Source: Couchioplanes caeruleus (GTDB lineage Bacteria > Actinomycetota > Actinomycetes > Mycobacteriales > Micromonosporaceae). From it: a stretch of 64,000 nucleotides of DNA. This document shows positions 25,794 to 35,713 of this stretch, piece by piece. Every line of letters starts with the position of its first letter. The first letter of the stretch is position 1. Below the pieces are notes generated by a model that worked only from the letters and a program-made list of their open reading frames with translations, searched no databases and had not been told where the DNA came from. Where the stretch lies: the NCBI RefSeq assembly GCF_003751945.1, contig NZ_RJKL01000001.1, positions 6,696,001 to 6,760,000 of the forward strand, read 5' to 3'. The position numbers were made by a program, and so were the translations under genes.

Positions 25794-26567
25794 ATGGCAT
25801 TGATCCGGTGTGACTTCTCGTCCGAGGCCCTCGCACTCGCCACGACCATGACCGTGCTGTTGCCGCAGGCGGCGAGCACGCAGATCGGGCTCAGCGGCCG
25901 GGCGGGCGACGCCGCTCCGCCCGTGCTCTACCTGCTGCACGGGCTGACGGACGACGACACCGCCTGGACGCGGTACACCTCGCTCGAGCGGTACGCCGCC
26001 GCCAAAGGGATCGCGGTCGTCATGCCGCAGGTGCACCGCAGCTTCTACGCCGACGAGCGGTACGGCGCCAGGTTCTGGACGTTCCTCTCCGAGGAGCTGC
26101 CCGAGGTGGTCTCGTCCTTCTTCCGGGTCTCCACCCGGCGCGAGGACACCTTCGTCGCCGGGCTCTCCATGGGCGGGTACGGCGCCTTCAAGTGGGCGCT
26201 GCGGCAGCCCGAGCGGTTCGCCGCCGCGGCCAGTCTCTCCGGGGCGCTGGACCTCGCGTACATGTACGAGTGGGACAAGCGGCCGCACATGACCGAGCTG
26301 ATGGCGCGGGTGTTCGGGGACCGGCCGGTCGCCGGGACCGTCGACGACCTGCTGCATCTTGTCGCGGACGCCGGCGAGGAACTGCCCCGGCTGCTGCTGC
26401 GGTGCGGCACCGAGGATCACCTTGTGGCCCAGAACGAGCGCTTCGTCGCGACCTGCCACCGGTACGGCGTCGCCATCGACGCCGAGTTCGGGCCGGGCGC
26501 GCACGAGTGGGGCTACTGGGACGTCCAGATCCAGAATGTCCTGGACTGGCTGCCGCTGAAGAACTAG
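25794..26567 (+). CDS. esterase D-like alpha/beta hydrolase (acylesterase)
   Basis: 257 aa from the [16 protein letters not shown], where EstA/EstD-type family members start; a GTG at 25761 would add 11 residues. Motifs: oxyanion [12 protein letters not shown], nucleophile Ser in [15 protein letters not shown], Asp in CGTEDHLV and His in GAHEWGYWD. The family includes S-formylglutathione hydrolase, mycolyl-type antigen 85 and short-chain esterases; without a signal peptide this one is an intracellular esterase. No Shine-Dalgarno precedes the ATG but CATACT, a fair -10, lies 6 bases before it, so the mRNA may be leaderless. It is convergent with the chemoreceptor gene, overlapping by 4 bases. 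Confidence 0.87.
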   Translation: MALIRCDFSSEALALATTMTVLLPQAASTQIGLSGRAGDAAPPVLYLLHGLTDDDTAWTRYTSLERYAAAKGIAVVMPQVHRSFYADERYGARFWTFLSEELPEVVSSFFRVSTRREDTFVAGLSMGGYGAFKWALRQPERFAAAASLSGALDLAYMYEWDKRPHMTELMARVFGDRPVAGTVDDLLHLVADAGEELPRLLLRCGTEDHLVAQNERFVATCHRYGVAIDAEFGPGAHEWGYWDVQIQNVLDWLPLKN

Positions 26568-28108
26568 GCCTGCAGCGCGGATGCCATCCGCGCCTGCTCC
26601 TCGAGCACCTCGTTCATGCGGGCCTGCACGGCGTCCATCTGCCCGATGGTCTCGCTCGTCGTCAGGATGCCCGCGGAGACCGTACGCGCGCTGTTCTGGA
26701 TGCCGTTGATCTGTTCCGACACCCGTTGCGTGGCCTCGGCGGTCTCCCGGGCCAGGTCCTTGACCTCGCCGGCGACAACCGCGAAGCCGCGGCCGACCTC
26801 GCCGGCCCGGGCCGCCTCGATGGTCGCGTTGAGGGCGAGCAGGTTGGTCTGGTCCGCGATGGACGAAATGATCTTGATGACGTCGCCGATGGCGGTCGAC
26901 GCCTGGCCCAGCGCCTCGACCTCCTGGGTCATCTCCGAGGCCCGGGAGACGGCGTCCTGGGCCACCCGGGTGGCATCGTCGCTGGCGGCGCGCAGCCGCG
27001 ACACCGTGTCGAGCAGGGAGCGGGCGTTCGCCGCCGCCACCTCGTTGCCGCGGACGATGTCGAGCCGCTGCGACACGAGTTGGGCCACGTTGCGCAGGGC
27101 GGACGCCCGCGACTCCGACAGCTCGATGTACTCGGTGGTGAAGAAGTCCATGGTGCCGATGATCCGGCCGTGGCTCACCACGGGAAAGCAGACGCCCGAC
27201 CGTACGCCGGCCGCCTGCGCCGCCGGTCCCCGGACGCAGTCGGTCAGCTCGCCGATGTCGTGGACGAACACGAGATCCTTGGCCCGCCAGGCGCGTCCGG
27301 AGAGGCCGACGCCCTCGGCGAAGGTGGCCGCGAGGGTCACCTTGCGGAACTCGTCGCCGGCCGAGCCGGACTCCACCGCGAACTTGAGGACCTGGTCGAC
27401 CTCGTCGACCTCCCAGTACGAGCCGTACGCCCAGCCGAAGGCGGTCCGTACCGAGTCGAGGGCGATCCGCAGCGTGGTGGGCACGTCCCTGGCCTCGCCG
27501 AGGGCGGTGACCACGTTCGTCACGGCGAGGCGGTCATCGGCCACCTGGCGCAGTTCGGCGGCGGCGAGCGCGGAGAACCGGGCGCGTTCGGCGATGCGGG
27601 CGATGGACGCCCACTTCTCGGTCCGCGGGCCGTCGATGTACATCGGCTCGGCCGAGTAGTACTCGAGCACCGCGATGACCTGGTTGTCCCGCAGCACCGG
27701 CATGACCACGGCCGCCTCCATCGCGGCTCGCGCGGCCGCCTGGCAGCGCAGGCAGTCCTCGCACTGGTCGAGCGCGTCGACGTACACCGGCTGCTTGGTG
27801 CGGGCCGCCCGGCCGACCAGGCCGGCGTCCATGGGCGCCGACTGCCCGGAGATCACGGCGTCCAGCTCTCGGACGATCGAGCCGGTCTCGTACTGGATGG
27901 CGACCTGGCCATTGCCGTCGGGCAGCCAGACGGCGCCGTAGCTGAAGTTGTGCGAGGCCACCGTGCTGTCCACGGTGACCCGCCAGGCGGAGTCCTCGTC
28001 GCGGACGGTCTCGAGATCGGAGATCAGCTTCTCGAGACTCTCGACGTCGCGGGGAATGGGGCGCAACGCGACCGGATCCGCCGTCGCCCGCGATCGGAAG
28101 GAGACCAC
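26564..28108 (-). CDS. soluble methyl-accepting chemotaxis protein with two GAF domains
   Basis: 514 aa from a GTG with AGGAGTG about 7 bases upstream. Residues about 25-190 and 195-345 are two GAF domains. The first contains a CxxCxxC motif (Cys116, 119, 122 in [10 protein letters not shown]), suggestive of a metal, Fe-S or redox centre. From about 350 is the MCP signalling coiled coil with the CheA/CheW hairpin tip ([21 protein letters not shown], then [15 protein letters not shown]). No membrane segment, so it is a cytoplasmic receptor reporting an internal signal to the flagellar system. Such receptors fit an organism with motile spores. Confidence 0.9.
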   Translation of the reverse strand: MVSFRSRATADPVALRPIPRDVESLEKLISDLETVRDEDSAWRVTVDSTVASHNFSYGAVWLPDGNGQVAIQYETGSIVRELDAVISGQSAPMDAGLVGRAARTKQPVYVDALDQCEDCLRCQAAARAAMEAAVVMPVLRDNQVIAVLEYYSAEPMYIDGPRTEKWASIARIAERARFSALAAAELRQVADDRLAVTNVVTALGEARDVPTTLRIALDSVRTAFGWAYGSYWEVDEVDQVLKFAVESGSAGDEFRKVTLAATFAEGVGLSGRAWRAKDLVFVHDIGELTDCVRGPAAQAAGVRSGVCFPVVSHGRIIGTMDFFTTEYIELSESRASALRNVAQLVSQRLDIVRGNEVAAANARSLLDTVSRLRAASDDATRVAQDAVSRASEMTQEVEALGQASTAIGDVIKIISSIADQTNLLALNATIEAARAGEVGRGFAVVAGEVKDLARETAEATQRVSEQINGIQNSARTVSAGILTTSETIGQMDAVQARMNEVLEEQARMASALQA

Positions 28109-28230
28109 CGGACACTCCTGTCACTCGACGCCCGCCTGACCTGTCCCATTCTGGGGCAGGTCGGACCCTTTCGGCTGCCGATTGACGGAACCGGCCGCGA
28201 CGTGCGGCGGTGCTCCGGAAGGACGGCCGT

Positions 28231-28257
28231 GGCCGGGGCGCCCCGGGCGCCCCGGCC
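28231..28257 (-). terminator. perfect 12-bp hairpin terminator
   Basis: GGCCGGGGCGCC and GGCGCCCCGGCC pair perfectly around a 3-base loop. It begins 7 bases past the stop of the PAC2 gene on the minus strand. It would also fall upstream of the soluble chemoreceptor and so separate the two units. Confidence 0.75.
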
Positions 28258-28264
28258 GCACCGC

Positions 28265-29170
28265 TCAGTCGGTGTCGCGGGCCTGCTCGGCGAGGAACCG
28301 TTCCAGCTCCGCGCCCAGCTCCTCGGCGCTCGGCAGCGCCCCGCCGGGCTCGGCCAGCAGGTTGCCGGTGCGACCCCGCAGGAACGCGTCGTACTGGCCC
28401 TCCAGAGAGGTCACCAGGCGGCTCGCCTGCTCGTCGTCGGCGACCTGCTTGTCGATCTCCTCGCGTATCTCGGCGGCGGCCTCGTGCAGCGCCGCGGTGG
28501 GCAGCACCAGGCCGGTCGAGTTGGCGACCGACTCGACGAGCAGCTCGGCCGCGGCCGGGTACGTGGTCTGGGCGAGGTAGTGCGGTACGTGCGCGGCGTA
28601 CCCCATGGCGTCGTGGCCGGACTCGCCGAGGCGGAACTCCAGCAGGTTGCCGACGCTGGCCGGCACCTGCACCCGCTGCAGCCACGAGTCGCGCTCGCCG
28701 AGCAGGCGGCGGTCGGTGGCGTGCGCGGTGACGCTGACCGGCCGGGTGTGCGGCACGGCCATCGGGATCGCATTGAGGCCGACGGTCAGGCTGACGCCGA
28801 AGCGCTCGATGAGAGCGCGTACGGCCTTGATGAAGCGTTCCCACTGCAGGTCCGGCTCGGGGCCGGCGAGCAGCAGGAACGGCGTGCCGGTCAGGTCCCG
28901 CAACAGGTGCAGCGCCAGGCTGGGCCGCTCGTAGCTCTCCCAGTGATCCTCGACGAAGATCATCGGAGGTCGGCGGGAGCGGTAGTCGAGGAGCTGGTCG
29001 AGGTCGAACGTCGCCAGGACGCGTCCCTCGAACTGCTCCAGAAGGTGTTGCCGGGAGAGCTGGATGGCGCTCCCCGCGTCGACGAACCCCGTGAGCGCCT
29101 GGACGAGCACCACGCCGTCCAGCTCAGGCAGGTCGTCGGCCAACTCGTAGAGCCCGTGTGGGTCGAGCAC
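28265..29170 (-). CDS. PAC2-family protein (proteasome assembly chaperone-like)
   Basis: 301 aa. The N-terminal 220 residues match the PAC2 family found beside proteasome genes in actinobacteria and archaea: VVLVQALTGFVDAGSAIQLSRQHLLE, DYRSRRPPMIFVEDHWESY, LALHLLRDLTGTPFLLLAGPEPDLQWERF, AIPMAVPHTRPVSVTAHATD and GYAAHVPHYLAQTTYPAAAELLVE. The C-terminal 80 residues are helical and probably form a coiled coil. PAC2 proteins are thought to help assemble the 20S proteasome or bind nucleotide-like ligands; biochemical proof in actinobacteria is thin. No proteasome gene is in the window. Confidence 0.88.
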   Translation of the reverse strand: MLDPHGLYELADDLPELDGVVLVQALTGFVDAGSAIQLSRQHLLEQFEGRVLATFDLDQLLDYRSRRPPMIFVEDHWESYERPSLALHLLRDLTGTPFLLLAGPEPDLQWERFIKAVRALIERFGVSLTVGLNAIPMAVPHTRPVSVTAHATDRRLLGERDSWLQRVQVPASVGNLLEFRLGESGHDAMGYAAHVPHYLAQTTYPAAAELLVESVANSTGLVLPTAALHEAAAEIREEIDKQVADDEQASRLVTSLEGQYDAFLRGRTGNLLAEPGGALPSAEELGAELERFLAEQARDTD

Positions 29171-29265
29171 GCTGCGGACCTCCTCATGTGCCTCGCCCGT
29201 GGACCCACGGGCGATAGGAGGACAACGCCCGCGTACGGGGGTTCATTCCCGCGGATTCCCGACCG

Positions 29266-30894
29266 TCACACGCGGAACTGTCCCACCAGCGACTGGAGTT
29301 CCTCGGCGAGGCGGGCCAGCTCGCCCGCGGTGCGCCGGGACTCGGCCACGCCCTCGTTGGTGCTCTGCGCCGCCTCGGCCACGCCCGAGATCGTGTGGGC
29401 GATCTCGGTCGAACCGCTCGCGGCCTCGGCGACGCTGCGCCCGATCTCGGTGGTGGTGGCGGTCTGCTCCTCCACCGCCGAGGCGATGGTGTCCGAGTAC
29501 GCGTTGATCCGCTCGATCACCGCGGCGATCTCCCCGATGGCGTCGACCGCGGCGGAGGTGTCGGTCTGGATCGCCTGGATGCGGTTCGAGATCTCCTCGG
29601 TCGCCTTGGCGGTCTCCTGCGCGAGATCCTTGACCTCGCTGGCGACCACCGCGAAGCCCTTGCCCGCCTCGCCGGCCCGGGCGGCCTCGATGGTGGCGTT
29701 GAGCGCGAGCAGGTTGGTCTGCTCGGCGATCGAGGTGATCACCTTGACGATGTTGCCGACCTCGGCGGACGAGACGCCGAGCTTGGCGACCGTGCTGTTC
29801 GCCGACTGGGCGACCTCCACCGCGCCGCGGGCCACGCCGGCGGCGTCGGTCGCGCTGCCGGCGATCTCCCGGATCGAGGCGGTCATCTCCTCGCTGGCGG
29901 CGGCGACGGTGTCGACGTTGCCGCTCACCGAGCCGGCGGCGGTCGAGACGAGGTCGGCGCGCGAGCTGGTCTGCTCGGCGTTGACCGCGATGCGGTTGCT
30001 CACCTCGGCCATCTCCTGCGCGGAGCCGGCCAGGGTGTGGCTGCTGCCGGTGATCCGCGTGATCGTCTCGCGCAGCGTGACGGTGGCCCGGTCGAGCTGG
30101 TCGCCCATGCGGCCGACCTCGTCCTTGGTCCGCAGGCCGGCGGTGCGGGTCAGATCGCCCTCGGCGATGCCGTCGATGACGTGGGAGACCGTCCGCACCC
30201 GCGCCACGATGCTGCGCGCGATGCCCAGGCCGAGCAGGGTCGCGAGGGCCAGGCCGATCACCAACGTGGAGATGACGATGACCCGTGCCGAGGTGTTCGC
30301 GTCGGCGACGGCGGCCACCCGCTCCTTGGCGCCCTCGTCTTCCTTCGCCGTGAGCTGCTCGAGCTTCTCCTTGGAGGCGAGGATGGCCGGGATCAGATGC
30401 TCCTGGCGGGCGGCGATGGTGGCCCTCGGGTCGCCGGCCTCGGCGGTCTTCATGAAGGCGTCGCGGGCGGTCTTGTACTTGCCCCAGAGCGCCATTGTCT
30501 CGTCCATCAGCGCGGGATCGACCGACTTGGCCCGGTACGCGGAGGTGGTCGCGTCGATGCGGCCGTCGAGTTCCTTGATCATGGCCGCGAGCTCCGGCGC
30601 CGGCGTCTGGCCGTAGCCCATCACGTAGCCGTGCATCGAGCCGACGTCCGAGGTGACCCGGTTCAACTGCTGCAACCCCACGTAGCTCTCCTGGTAGAGC
30701 TTCTCGCCGACGGTGTTGACGGCGGCCAGGCGGGCGAGGGCCACGACCGCCACCGTGGCCGCGACGATCGTCATCGCGCCCACGATGATCAGGATCTTCG
30801 TGTTGAGCGACCGGTTGCCGACCCAGGCGCGCAGCGGATTGCCGCCGCCGGTGCGGCCGGGCGGCGACTGTGCAGTCTTCAGGGCGGATGGCAT
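29266..30894 (-). CDS. transmembrane methyl-accepting chemotaxis protein
   Basis: 542 aa from the [13 protein letters not shown] (GAGGTCG about 9 bases upstream). Order: short cytoplasmic tail, TM1 (about 34-56), a four-helix-bundle sensor domain with [18 protein letters not shown]2 (about 200-222, [21 protein letters not shown]), a HAMP domain ([36 protein letters not shown]) and the signalling domain with tip [21 protein letters not shown] and [15 protein letters not shown]. It senses an extracytoplasmic ligand and signals to CheA. It is one of two receptors within 5 kb, with no che or flagellar genes nearby. Confidence 0.93.
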   Translation of the reverse strand: MPSALKTAQSPPGRTGGGNPLRAWVGNRSLNTKILIIVGAMTIVAATVAVVALARLAAVNTVGEKLYQESYVGLQQLNRVTSDVGSMHGYVMGYGQTPAPELAAMIKELDGRIDATTSAYRAKSVDPALMDETMALWGKYKTARDAFMKTAEAGDPRATIAARQEHLIPAILASKEKLEQLTAKEDEGAKERVAAVADANTSARVIVISTLVIGLALATLLGLGIARSIVARVRTVSHVIDGIAEGDLTRTAGLRTKDEVGRMGDQLDRATVTLRETITRITGSSHTLAGSAQEMAEVSNRIAVNAEQTSSRADLVSTAAGSVSGNVDTVAAASEEMTASIREIAGSATDAAGVARGAVEVAQSANSTVAKLGVSSAEVGNIVKVITSIAEQTNLLALNATIEAARAGEAGKGFAVVASEVKDLAQETAKATEEISNRIQAIQTDTSAAVDAIGEIAAVIERINAYSDTIASAVEEQTATTTEIGRSVAEAASGSTEIAHTISGVAEAAQSTNEGVAESRRTAGELARLAEELQSLVGQFRV

Positions 30895-30993
30895 GTGGTG
30901 GCGACCTCGCGGTAGGGGATACGGGACGGAATCGTCCCTTCCCACTATCGGTTGTCGTCCGGGTTCACTGAGGTGGTATCCGTTAGACCGAAC

Positions 30994-33348
30994 TCACACG
31001 GTCAGCGGTCGGTGCGCGTCCAGGTGCTCGTCGACCTGGGCGGCGGACAACGGCCGGGAGAAGTGGTATCCCTGCGCGAAGCGGTAACCGAGCCGGTAGA
31101 GGGTGTCGGCCTGCTCGGCGGTCTCCACTCCCTCGGCGATGGCCTGCAGGTGCAGGCCGTTCGTGATCTGGATCATCGCGGTGGCGATGACCGCCTCTTC
31201 CGAGCGGCCGCCGATCCCATCGACGAACGACTTGTCGACCTTGAGCGTGTCCGCCGGGCAGGTGCGCAGGAGGCCGAGCGAGGAATGCCCGGTGCCGAAG
31301 TCGTCCAGCGCGATCCGCACGCCGAGCGTGACCAGGCTTTGCAGGGCGTCCAGCGCGATGCCGCCGTCGAAGACCGCGGTCTCGGTGACCTCGACGACCA
31401 GCTTCTCCGGGTCGAAGCCGGTGTCGGCCAGGGCCGCGCGCACGTCGGCGGCGAAGCCCGGCTCCCGAAGCTGGCGGGCGGACACGTTGACACCGATCTC
31501 GCCGGGCGCGGCGGCGCCGTAGCGCTCCTGCCACTCGGCGGCCTGCCGCAGCGCGGTCCGCAGGATCCAGTCGCCGAGCGGCACGATGAGTCCGGTGCGC
31601 TCCGCGATCGGGATGAACACGTCCGGCCCGATGAAGCCGCGCTCCGGGTGCTTCCAGCGGATCAGCGTCTCCAGCGAGGTCCACTCGCCGCCGGGCAGGG
31701 CCACGATCGGCTGGTAGACCAGCGAGAAGTCGTTGTTGTCGAGGGCCCGGCGCAGCTCGGCGCCGAGCTGGGCGTCGGCCGCCTGGTCCTGCTCGAGGCG
31801 GGCGTCGTACACGGCGTGCCGGCCCTTGCCGCGCTCCTTGGCGGCGTACATGGCCAGGTCGGCGCGGCGCAGCAGCTCCTGCGGGCTGGCCTCCGGCCAC
31901 ACCTCGGCCAGGCCGATGCTCGCCTTGACCAGCAGGTCGTAGCCGAGGGCGTGGACCGGGCGGGTCAGCGACTCCGCGATCCGGTCCAGGACCTCCGTCG
32001 CCTCGTCGCTGCGCAGGCCGTGCAGCAGCAGGCCGAACTCGTCGCCGCCGAGTCGGGCCACCACGTCGTCGGTGCGGACCGCCTCGCGCAGCCGGTCGGC
32101 GACGACGACGAGCAGGGCGTCGCCCACGGCGTGCCCGAGCCGGTCGTTGATCGCCTTGAAGTCGTCCAGGTCGATGAGCGCGAGGCTGAGCGTCTCGGCG
32201 CCGTCCATCGCGCCGCCGGTCGCGGCGAGCGCCTCGCTCGTCCTCTGCTCGAACAGCGACCGGTTGGCGAGGTCGGTGAGGGCGTCGTGGCTCGCGCGGT
32301 GCTCGAGCTGGTGTTGGAAGCGGTTGAGCTCCAGCAGGCTGGCGTCGACGCGGCGCAGCAGCCTGCCGTTCTCGGAGAGGGCGTTGATCTGGCGGGCCAC
32401 CACCAGCGCGGTCAGCACGACCGCGGCCAGGGCGACGTTCAGCACCACGTGCCCCGCGCCGCTGCTCACCACCAGCAGCAGAGCGTCGGTGCAAGCGACC
32501 GCGACGTAGGTGACGATGCTGAAGGAGTCGCCCTGCTGGACGGGTACCGGCAGCCGGGCCGCCCGGCGCTGCCGGTCGGCCGCGAAGGCGACGCACAGCA
32601 GCGTCGCCGGAATGAACATCATCGAGCCGCTCAGGCCCGGGTGCAACTGCACGAAGATCGGGAAGAGCCCGCCGCCGGACGCACCGACCACCGCGCCGAT
32701 GGCCAGCAGCCGCAGCGAGATCCGGTCGAGACCGCCGAAGCCGCTCACCGCGACCTTGAGGAAGGCGAGCGCGCCGACGAGGCCCAGCGCGGTCAGCGTG
32801 AGGATCGGCACGGCGTCACCGTTGCCGTCGTGCCAGGCGTCGAGCACCCGGGTGATGAGGTACCAGGAGAAGATTCCGAGCGTGACGGTGACCGTGGCGG
32901 CGTCCAGGAGGAACCGGACCATGACCCGGTCCCGGCGCCCGCCCGCGCCCACCGGCAACCACAGCAGGGTCCAGAGCAGGACGACCAGGGCCATCGAGTA
33001 CGCGATCATGGTGGGAATGTCGTGGTCCTGATCCATGGCGCCGGGGTTCAGCGCGTAGTGCCGGGCATCGCCCGCGACACCGAGCACGATGAAGAGGCAG
33101 ACCACGGCCAGGGAACGCCAGACGCGCGCGGTCACCCGGTCCAGCCCCTCGGCGGACGCGGTCTGCCAGCACGCCCAGCCCGCGGCGGCGGTGCCGACGA
33201 TGGCCGGCAACCAGCCCCAGACGACCTGGGTACGCTGCTCGGCGTAGTTGACGGCGAAGAGTATGACGGAGGCCACGAGGACCGAGGCGGCCGTCAGCAG
33301 CACCGGAGTCGGCCGCAGCCGCTCCACCTGCCGTTCGTCGACCGTCAT
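30994..33348 (-). CDS. membrane diguanylate cyclase/phosphodiesterase (GGDEF-EAL)
   Basis: 784 aa from the ATG MTVDERQVERL, with GGGAGG about 9 bases upstream. The first 320 residues hold eight or more membrane helices (LTAASVLVASVILFAV, SLAVVCLFIVLGVAG, LLDAATVTVTLGIFSWYLI and others). The GGDEF domain has an intact RLGGDEFGLLL active site. The EAL domain has ETLIRWKHP in place of EALxR (the catalytic Glu is retained), NVSARQL, LDDFGTGHSSLG, KVDKSFV and AEGVET. Both activities look possible; which dominates is unknown. It makes or degrades cyclic di-GMP, which controls development and motility in actinomycetes. It is divergent from the EcsC gene. Confidence 0.93.
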   Translation of the reverse strand: MTVDERQVERLRPTPVLLTAASVLVASVILFAVNYAEQRTQVVWGWLPAIVGTAAAGWACWQTASAEGLDRVTARVWRSLAVVCLFIVLGVAGDARHYALNPGAMDQDHDIPTMIAYSMALVVLLWTLLWLPVGAGGRRDRVMVRFLLDAATVTVTLGIFSWYLITRVLDAWHDGNGDAVPILTLTALGLVGALAFLKVAVSGFGGLDRISLRLLAIGAVVGASGGGLFPIFVQLHPGLSGSMMFIPATLLCVAFAADRQRRAARLPVPVQQGDSFSIVTYVAVACTDALLLVVSSGAGHVVLNVALAAVVLTALVVARQINALSENGRLLRRVDASLLELNRFQHQLEHRASHDALTDLANRSLFEQRTSEALAATGGAMDGAETLSLALIDLDDFKAINDRLGHAVGDALLVVVADRLREAVRTDDVVARLGGDEFGLLLHGLRSDEATEVLDRIAESLTRPVHALGYDLLVKASIGLAEVWPEASPQELLRRADLAMYAAKERGKGRHAVYDARLEQDQAADAQLGAELRRALDNNDFSLVYQPIVALPGGEWTSLETLIRWKHPERGFIGPDVFIPIAERTGLIVPLGDWILRTALRQAAEWQERYGAAAPGEIGVNVSARQLREPGFAADVRAALADTGFDPEKLVVEVTETAVFDGGIALDALQSLVTLGVRIALDDFGTGHSSLGLLRTCPADTLKVDKSFVDGIGGRSEEAVIATAMIQITNGLHLQAIAEGVETAEQADTLYRLGYRFAQGYHFSRPLSAAQVDEHLDAHRPLTV

Positions 33349-33481
33349 GCGGCGTTGCCTCCCGAGAGCTCTGGTGCTTCCGTCATCGCTATCGGTCGGA
33401 CCGGGTATCGCATGAGCAGAACACCGCGTCCGGGAGGGCCGCCGTGCGGCCACGGAGCGGGGAATGTGGCAACCCATGCCG

Positions 33482-33491
33482 TGCACGTGCA
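33482..33491. promoter_or_regulatory. 10-bp palindrome in a divergent promoter region
   Basis: TGCACGTGCA is a perfect palindrome, followed by further GCAT/TGCAAGGCAC half-site-like words. It lies in the 194-bp gap between the GGDEF-EAL and EcsC gene starts, about 50 bp before the latter. It is a possible operator; the regulator is unknown. Confidence 0.3.
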
Positions 33492-33542
33492 TCTGCAAGG
33501 CACAATGGCACCAGCATTCCCCCTGCCCCTCGGAGCGAACTG

Positions 33543-34199
33543 GTGAACGAACCCGACGACGCCGGCCTGCCCGGATCCCTCTGGGCCAGAATGAAGGCCG
33601 ACCCGCAGTACGCACCGGAACACCTCGCCCTCGAGGCGGTCCGCCGGATCGGTCCGCAGGCCCGGGGCTGGGCCGAGCGGGCCCGGGAGGAGCAGCCGGG
33701 GGTCAGCGGCGAGGCCCTGGCCGATCAGGCCGTCAAGCGCTTCCTGAACCACGCCCGGCTCTCGGGCGCCGTCTCGGGCGCCGCCGGGCTGCCCGGCGCG
33801 GTGGTCGACGTCGGCGTCCTCGCCTGGACCCAGGCACGCATGGTGCTGCACATCGCCGCTGCGTACGGCGTCGACCCGGCCGGCTCCGAGCGCGCCACCG
33901 ACCTGCTCGTCCTGCAGAGAGTGCACAAGGTCGCCGAGACGGCACGCCTGGCCCTGGGAGTGGCCGCGGGCCGCGAGCGGGCCAGCCTGCTGTTCGCCGG
34001 CGTCGCCGACCGGCCGCTCACCGGCGTGATGCTCCGGCTGGGCGTCAAGCTGGCCCAGATGGCGGGCGTACGCGCGGCCAAGCGGATGTTCGCGAAGATC
34101 GTGCCGGGCGCCGCCGTGGTCCTGGGCACCTGGGTCAACTCCGCCGCCACCAAGGACCTGGCCCGGCGCACGCGGGAGCTGTACGCGGCCGAGTCCTAA
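33543..34199 (+). CDS. EcsC-family protein
   Basis: 218 aa from a GTG with GGAGCG about 8 bases upstream. The EcsC domain covers most of the protein: AVKRFLNHARLSGAVSGAAGLPGAVVDVGVLAWTQARMVLHIAAAYG contains the family's hydrophobic GLPG/D hairpin, followed by helical repeats and an Ala/Val-rich segment (GVRAAKRMFAKIVPGAAVVLGTWVNS). EcsC was first seen beside the EcsAB transporter of Bacillus; its biochemical role is unknown, with peripheral membrane association likely. No EcsAB genes are adjacent. The next gene, 66 bp downstream, is a lipoprotein on the same strand. Confidence 0.8.
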   Translation: MNEPDDAGLPGSLWARMKADPQYAPEHLALEAVRRIGPQARGWAERAREEQPGVSGEALADQAVKRFLNHARLSGAVSGAAGLPGAVVDVGVLAWTQARMVLHIAAAYGVDPAGSERATDLLVLQRVHKVAETARLALGVAAGRERASLLFAGVADRPLTGVMLRLGVKLAQMAGVRAAKRMFAKIVPGAAVVLGTWVNSAATKDLARRTRELYAAES

Positions 34200-34265
34200 A
34201 GTCGCCCCCGCTCCCGACGATCTCTCACGGATATCAAGAGGTCTGTGCGACGAAGGGAGGAACGC

Positions 34266-34880
34266 GTGAAGCACCGCCGACGCTGGCTGCTGCTCCTGGC
34301 GCCCCTCCTGCTGGTCGGCTGCGGCGGGCTCAACGGCTCCTCGGCCACCCCGGCCGAGTCGACGTCCACGCAGGCCCCGACCGACAGCAGCGACGACTGG
34401 CTCGTGGTCGCCCAGGGCAAGGCCACGCCCTCGCCCAGTCCCACGAGCGGCGTGCCACCGTATCCGTTCCCGACCGTATCCGCCGCCACTGGTGTCTCGT
34501 CGCGGGCGGCATCGGCGGCGCAGGCCGTCCCCAGCTCGACCTGCTCGGTGCGCGAGGTGCACTTTTCCCGCATCACCTCGCTGGACGTCGTCGCGGGCAC
34601 CACGACCGCGACCGCCACCTGGACCGACTTCAGCGGCAACAACCTCGTCGAATACCGCCTCACCGCGCTCAGCCAGGACCTCAAGCCCGGGCCGCAACGG
34701 GACATCGGCTGGGTGAGGGTCGGCTCGAAGGAAGCCTGCACGACGCTGACCGCCACGATCCGCAACCTCGACCGGAAGACCGGCTACGTCTTCTCGCTCG
34801 ACGCGGTCGTGACCCGGCAGAGCGGCGGCGGCACCCGCGCCGGCACGATCATGCGCACGGGCGTCATCTACACCAAGTAG
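34266..34880 (+). CDS. lipoprotein with a C-terminal fibronectin III-like domain
   Basis: 204 aa from a GTG with GGGAGG 5 bases upstream. The signal peptide ends in lipobox LLVGCGG, so the protein is anchored outside the membrane. A Ser/Thr/Pro-rich linker (about 30-85) follows, then a domain of about 110 residues that begins at CSVREVHFSRITSLDVVAGTTT and reads like a fibronectin III or Ig-type sandwich (NNLVEYRLTALSQDL, LDRKTGYVFSLDAVV, GTIMRTGVIY). Two cysteines may pair. Function unknown. Its last codons overlap the convergent ole-like operon's final gene by 13 bases. Confidence 0.72.
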   Translation: MKHRRRWLLLLAPLLLVGCGGLNGSSATPAESTSTQAPTDSSDDWLVVAQGKATPSPSPTSGVPPYPFPTVSAATGVSSRAASAAQAVPSSTCSVREVHFSRITSLDVVAGTTTATATWTDFSGNNLVEYRLTALSQDLKPGPQRDIGWVRVGSKEACTTLTATIRNLDRKTGYVFSLDAVVTRQSGGGTRAGTIMRTGVIYTK

Positions 34881-35713
34881 TCCGCGAGGCTCAGCCGCGG
34901 CCGGTAGCCCTGGTCGAGGGCGCGGGTCAGGTCCAGGACCATGCCGTCGGTGAGCTGATCGACGGCGTATCGGGTCAGCGACGGCGTCACCGCGGCCAGC
35001 CCGCGGACCAGCCCGGCGGGAACGTGCCGGACGGGAACCCCGAGCACCCGGCCGAGGACCTCGTCGCGCCGGTACGCCGTCGCGTCCGCGATGTTGTACG
35101 CCCCGGCGGGCCAGCTCAGCGCCGCCAGGCAGGCCGCCGCCAGGTTGCCCACCGAGGTGAGGCTCATCGCCACGTCGTCGCCGGGTAGCCACGCGTACCC
35201 GCCCCGGACGACCCGGCGCAGCCGCGGCAGCAGATGCCGGTCACCGTCGCCGTAGACCGCACGCGGCCGCAGGACGACCGCTCCCGCGGCCAGGGCCAGC
35301 CTTTCCCCGGCGGCCTTGGTGCGACCGTACGCGCCCCGCTGGCCGCCGACCGGATGGTCCTCGCGCACCGGCTCCTGGTACGGCCCCGGCCGGTACACGC
35401 TGGCGCTGCTCACCCACACCACCGGACGGTCCCCGGCCGAGCGCAGCAGCCGGGCCGTGCCGTCGACGTTGACCGCCCGGTAGGCCGCCTCGGCACGACG
35501 CCCGGGACCGGGGTCGCCGACGGCGGCGGCGAGATGCACGACCCCGTCGGCGCCCGACAGATCCGGAAGCTCGCGGGTGGCGTCCCACCGGACGTACGCG
35601 CCCGCCGGTCCCGGACGCCGGCCGAGACAGATCACGTCGTGCCCGGCGGATGCCGCGAGCCGGGCGACGGCCGTGCCGCAGAAGCCGGAGGCGCCGGTCA
35701 CCGCCAGCCTCAC
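34868..35713 (-). CDS. NAD(P)-dependent epimerase/reductase, OleD-like; last gene of ole-like operon
   Basis: 281 aa from a GTG overlapping the P450 stop (GTGA). It is an extended SDR: TGASGFCG at 6-13 binds NAD(P), VVHLAAAVGDPG follows, catalytic Ser is in VSSASVYRPG and YxxxK is Tyr129/Lys133. OleD enzymes of this fold reduce the beta-keto acid made by OleA to a beta-hydroxy acid, which OleC then closes to a beta-lactone. With a KAS III/OleA-like enzyme and an AMP ligase in the same operon, that role is a reasonable inference. Sugar-nucleotide epimerase activity linked to the two glycosyltransferases is the main alternative. Confidence 0.8.
   Translation of the reverse strand: MRLAVTGASGFCGTAVARLAASAGHDVICLGRRPGPAGAYVRWDATRELPDLSGADGVVHLAAAVGDPGPGRRAEAAYRAVNVDGTARLLRSAGDRPVVWVSSASVYRPGPYQEPVREDHPVGGQRGAYGRTKAAGERLALAAGAVVLRPRAVYGDGDRHLLPRLRRVVRGGYAWLPGDDVAMSLTSVGNLAAACLAALSWPAGAYNIADATAYRRDEVLGRVLGVPVRHVPAGLVRGLAAVTPSLTRYAVDQLTDGMVLDLTRALDQGYRPRLSLADYLV

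Noticed and set aside
26192..30616. A plus-strand open frame of about 1470 codons opposite two chemoreceptors and PAC2
   Set aside because: The opposite strand encodes clear MCP and PAC2 domains; this frame has none and is a composition shadow.
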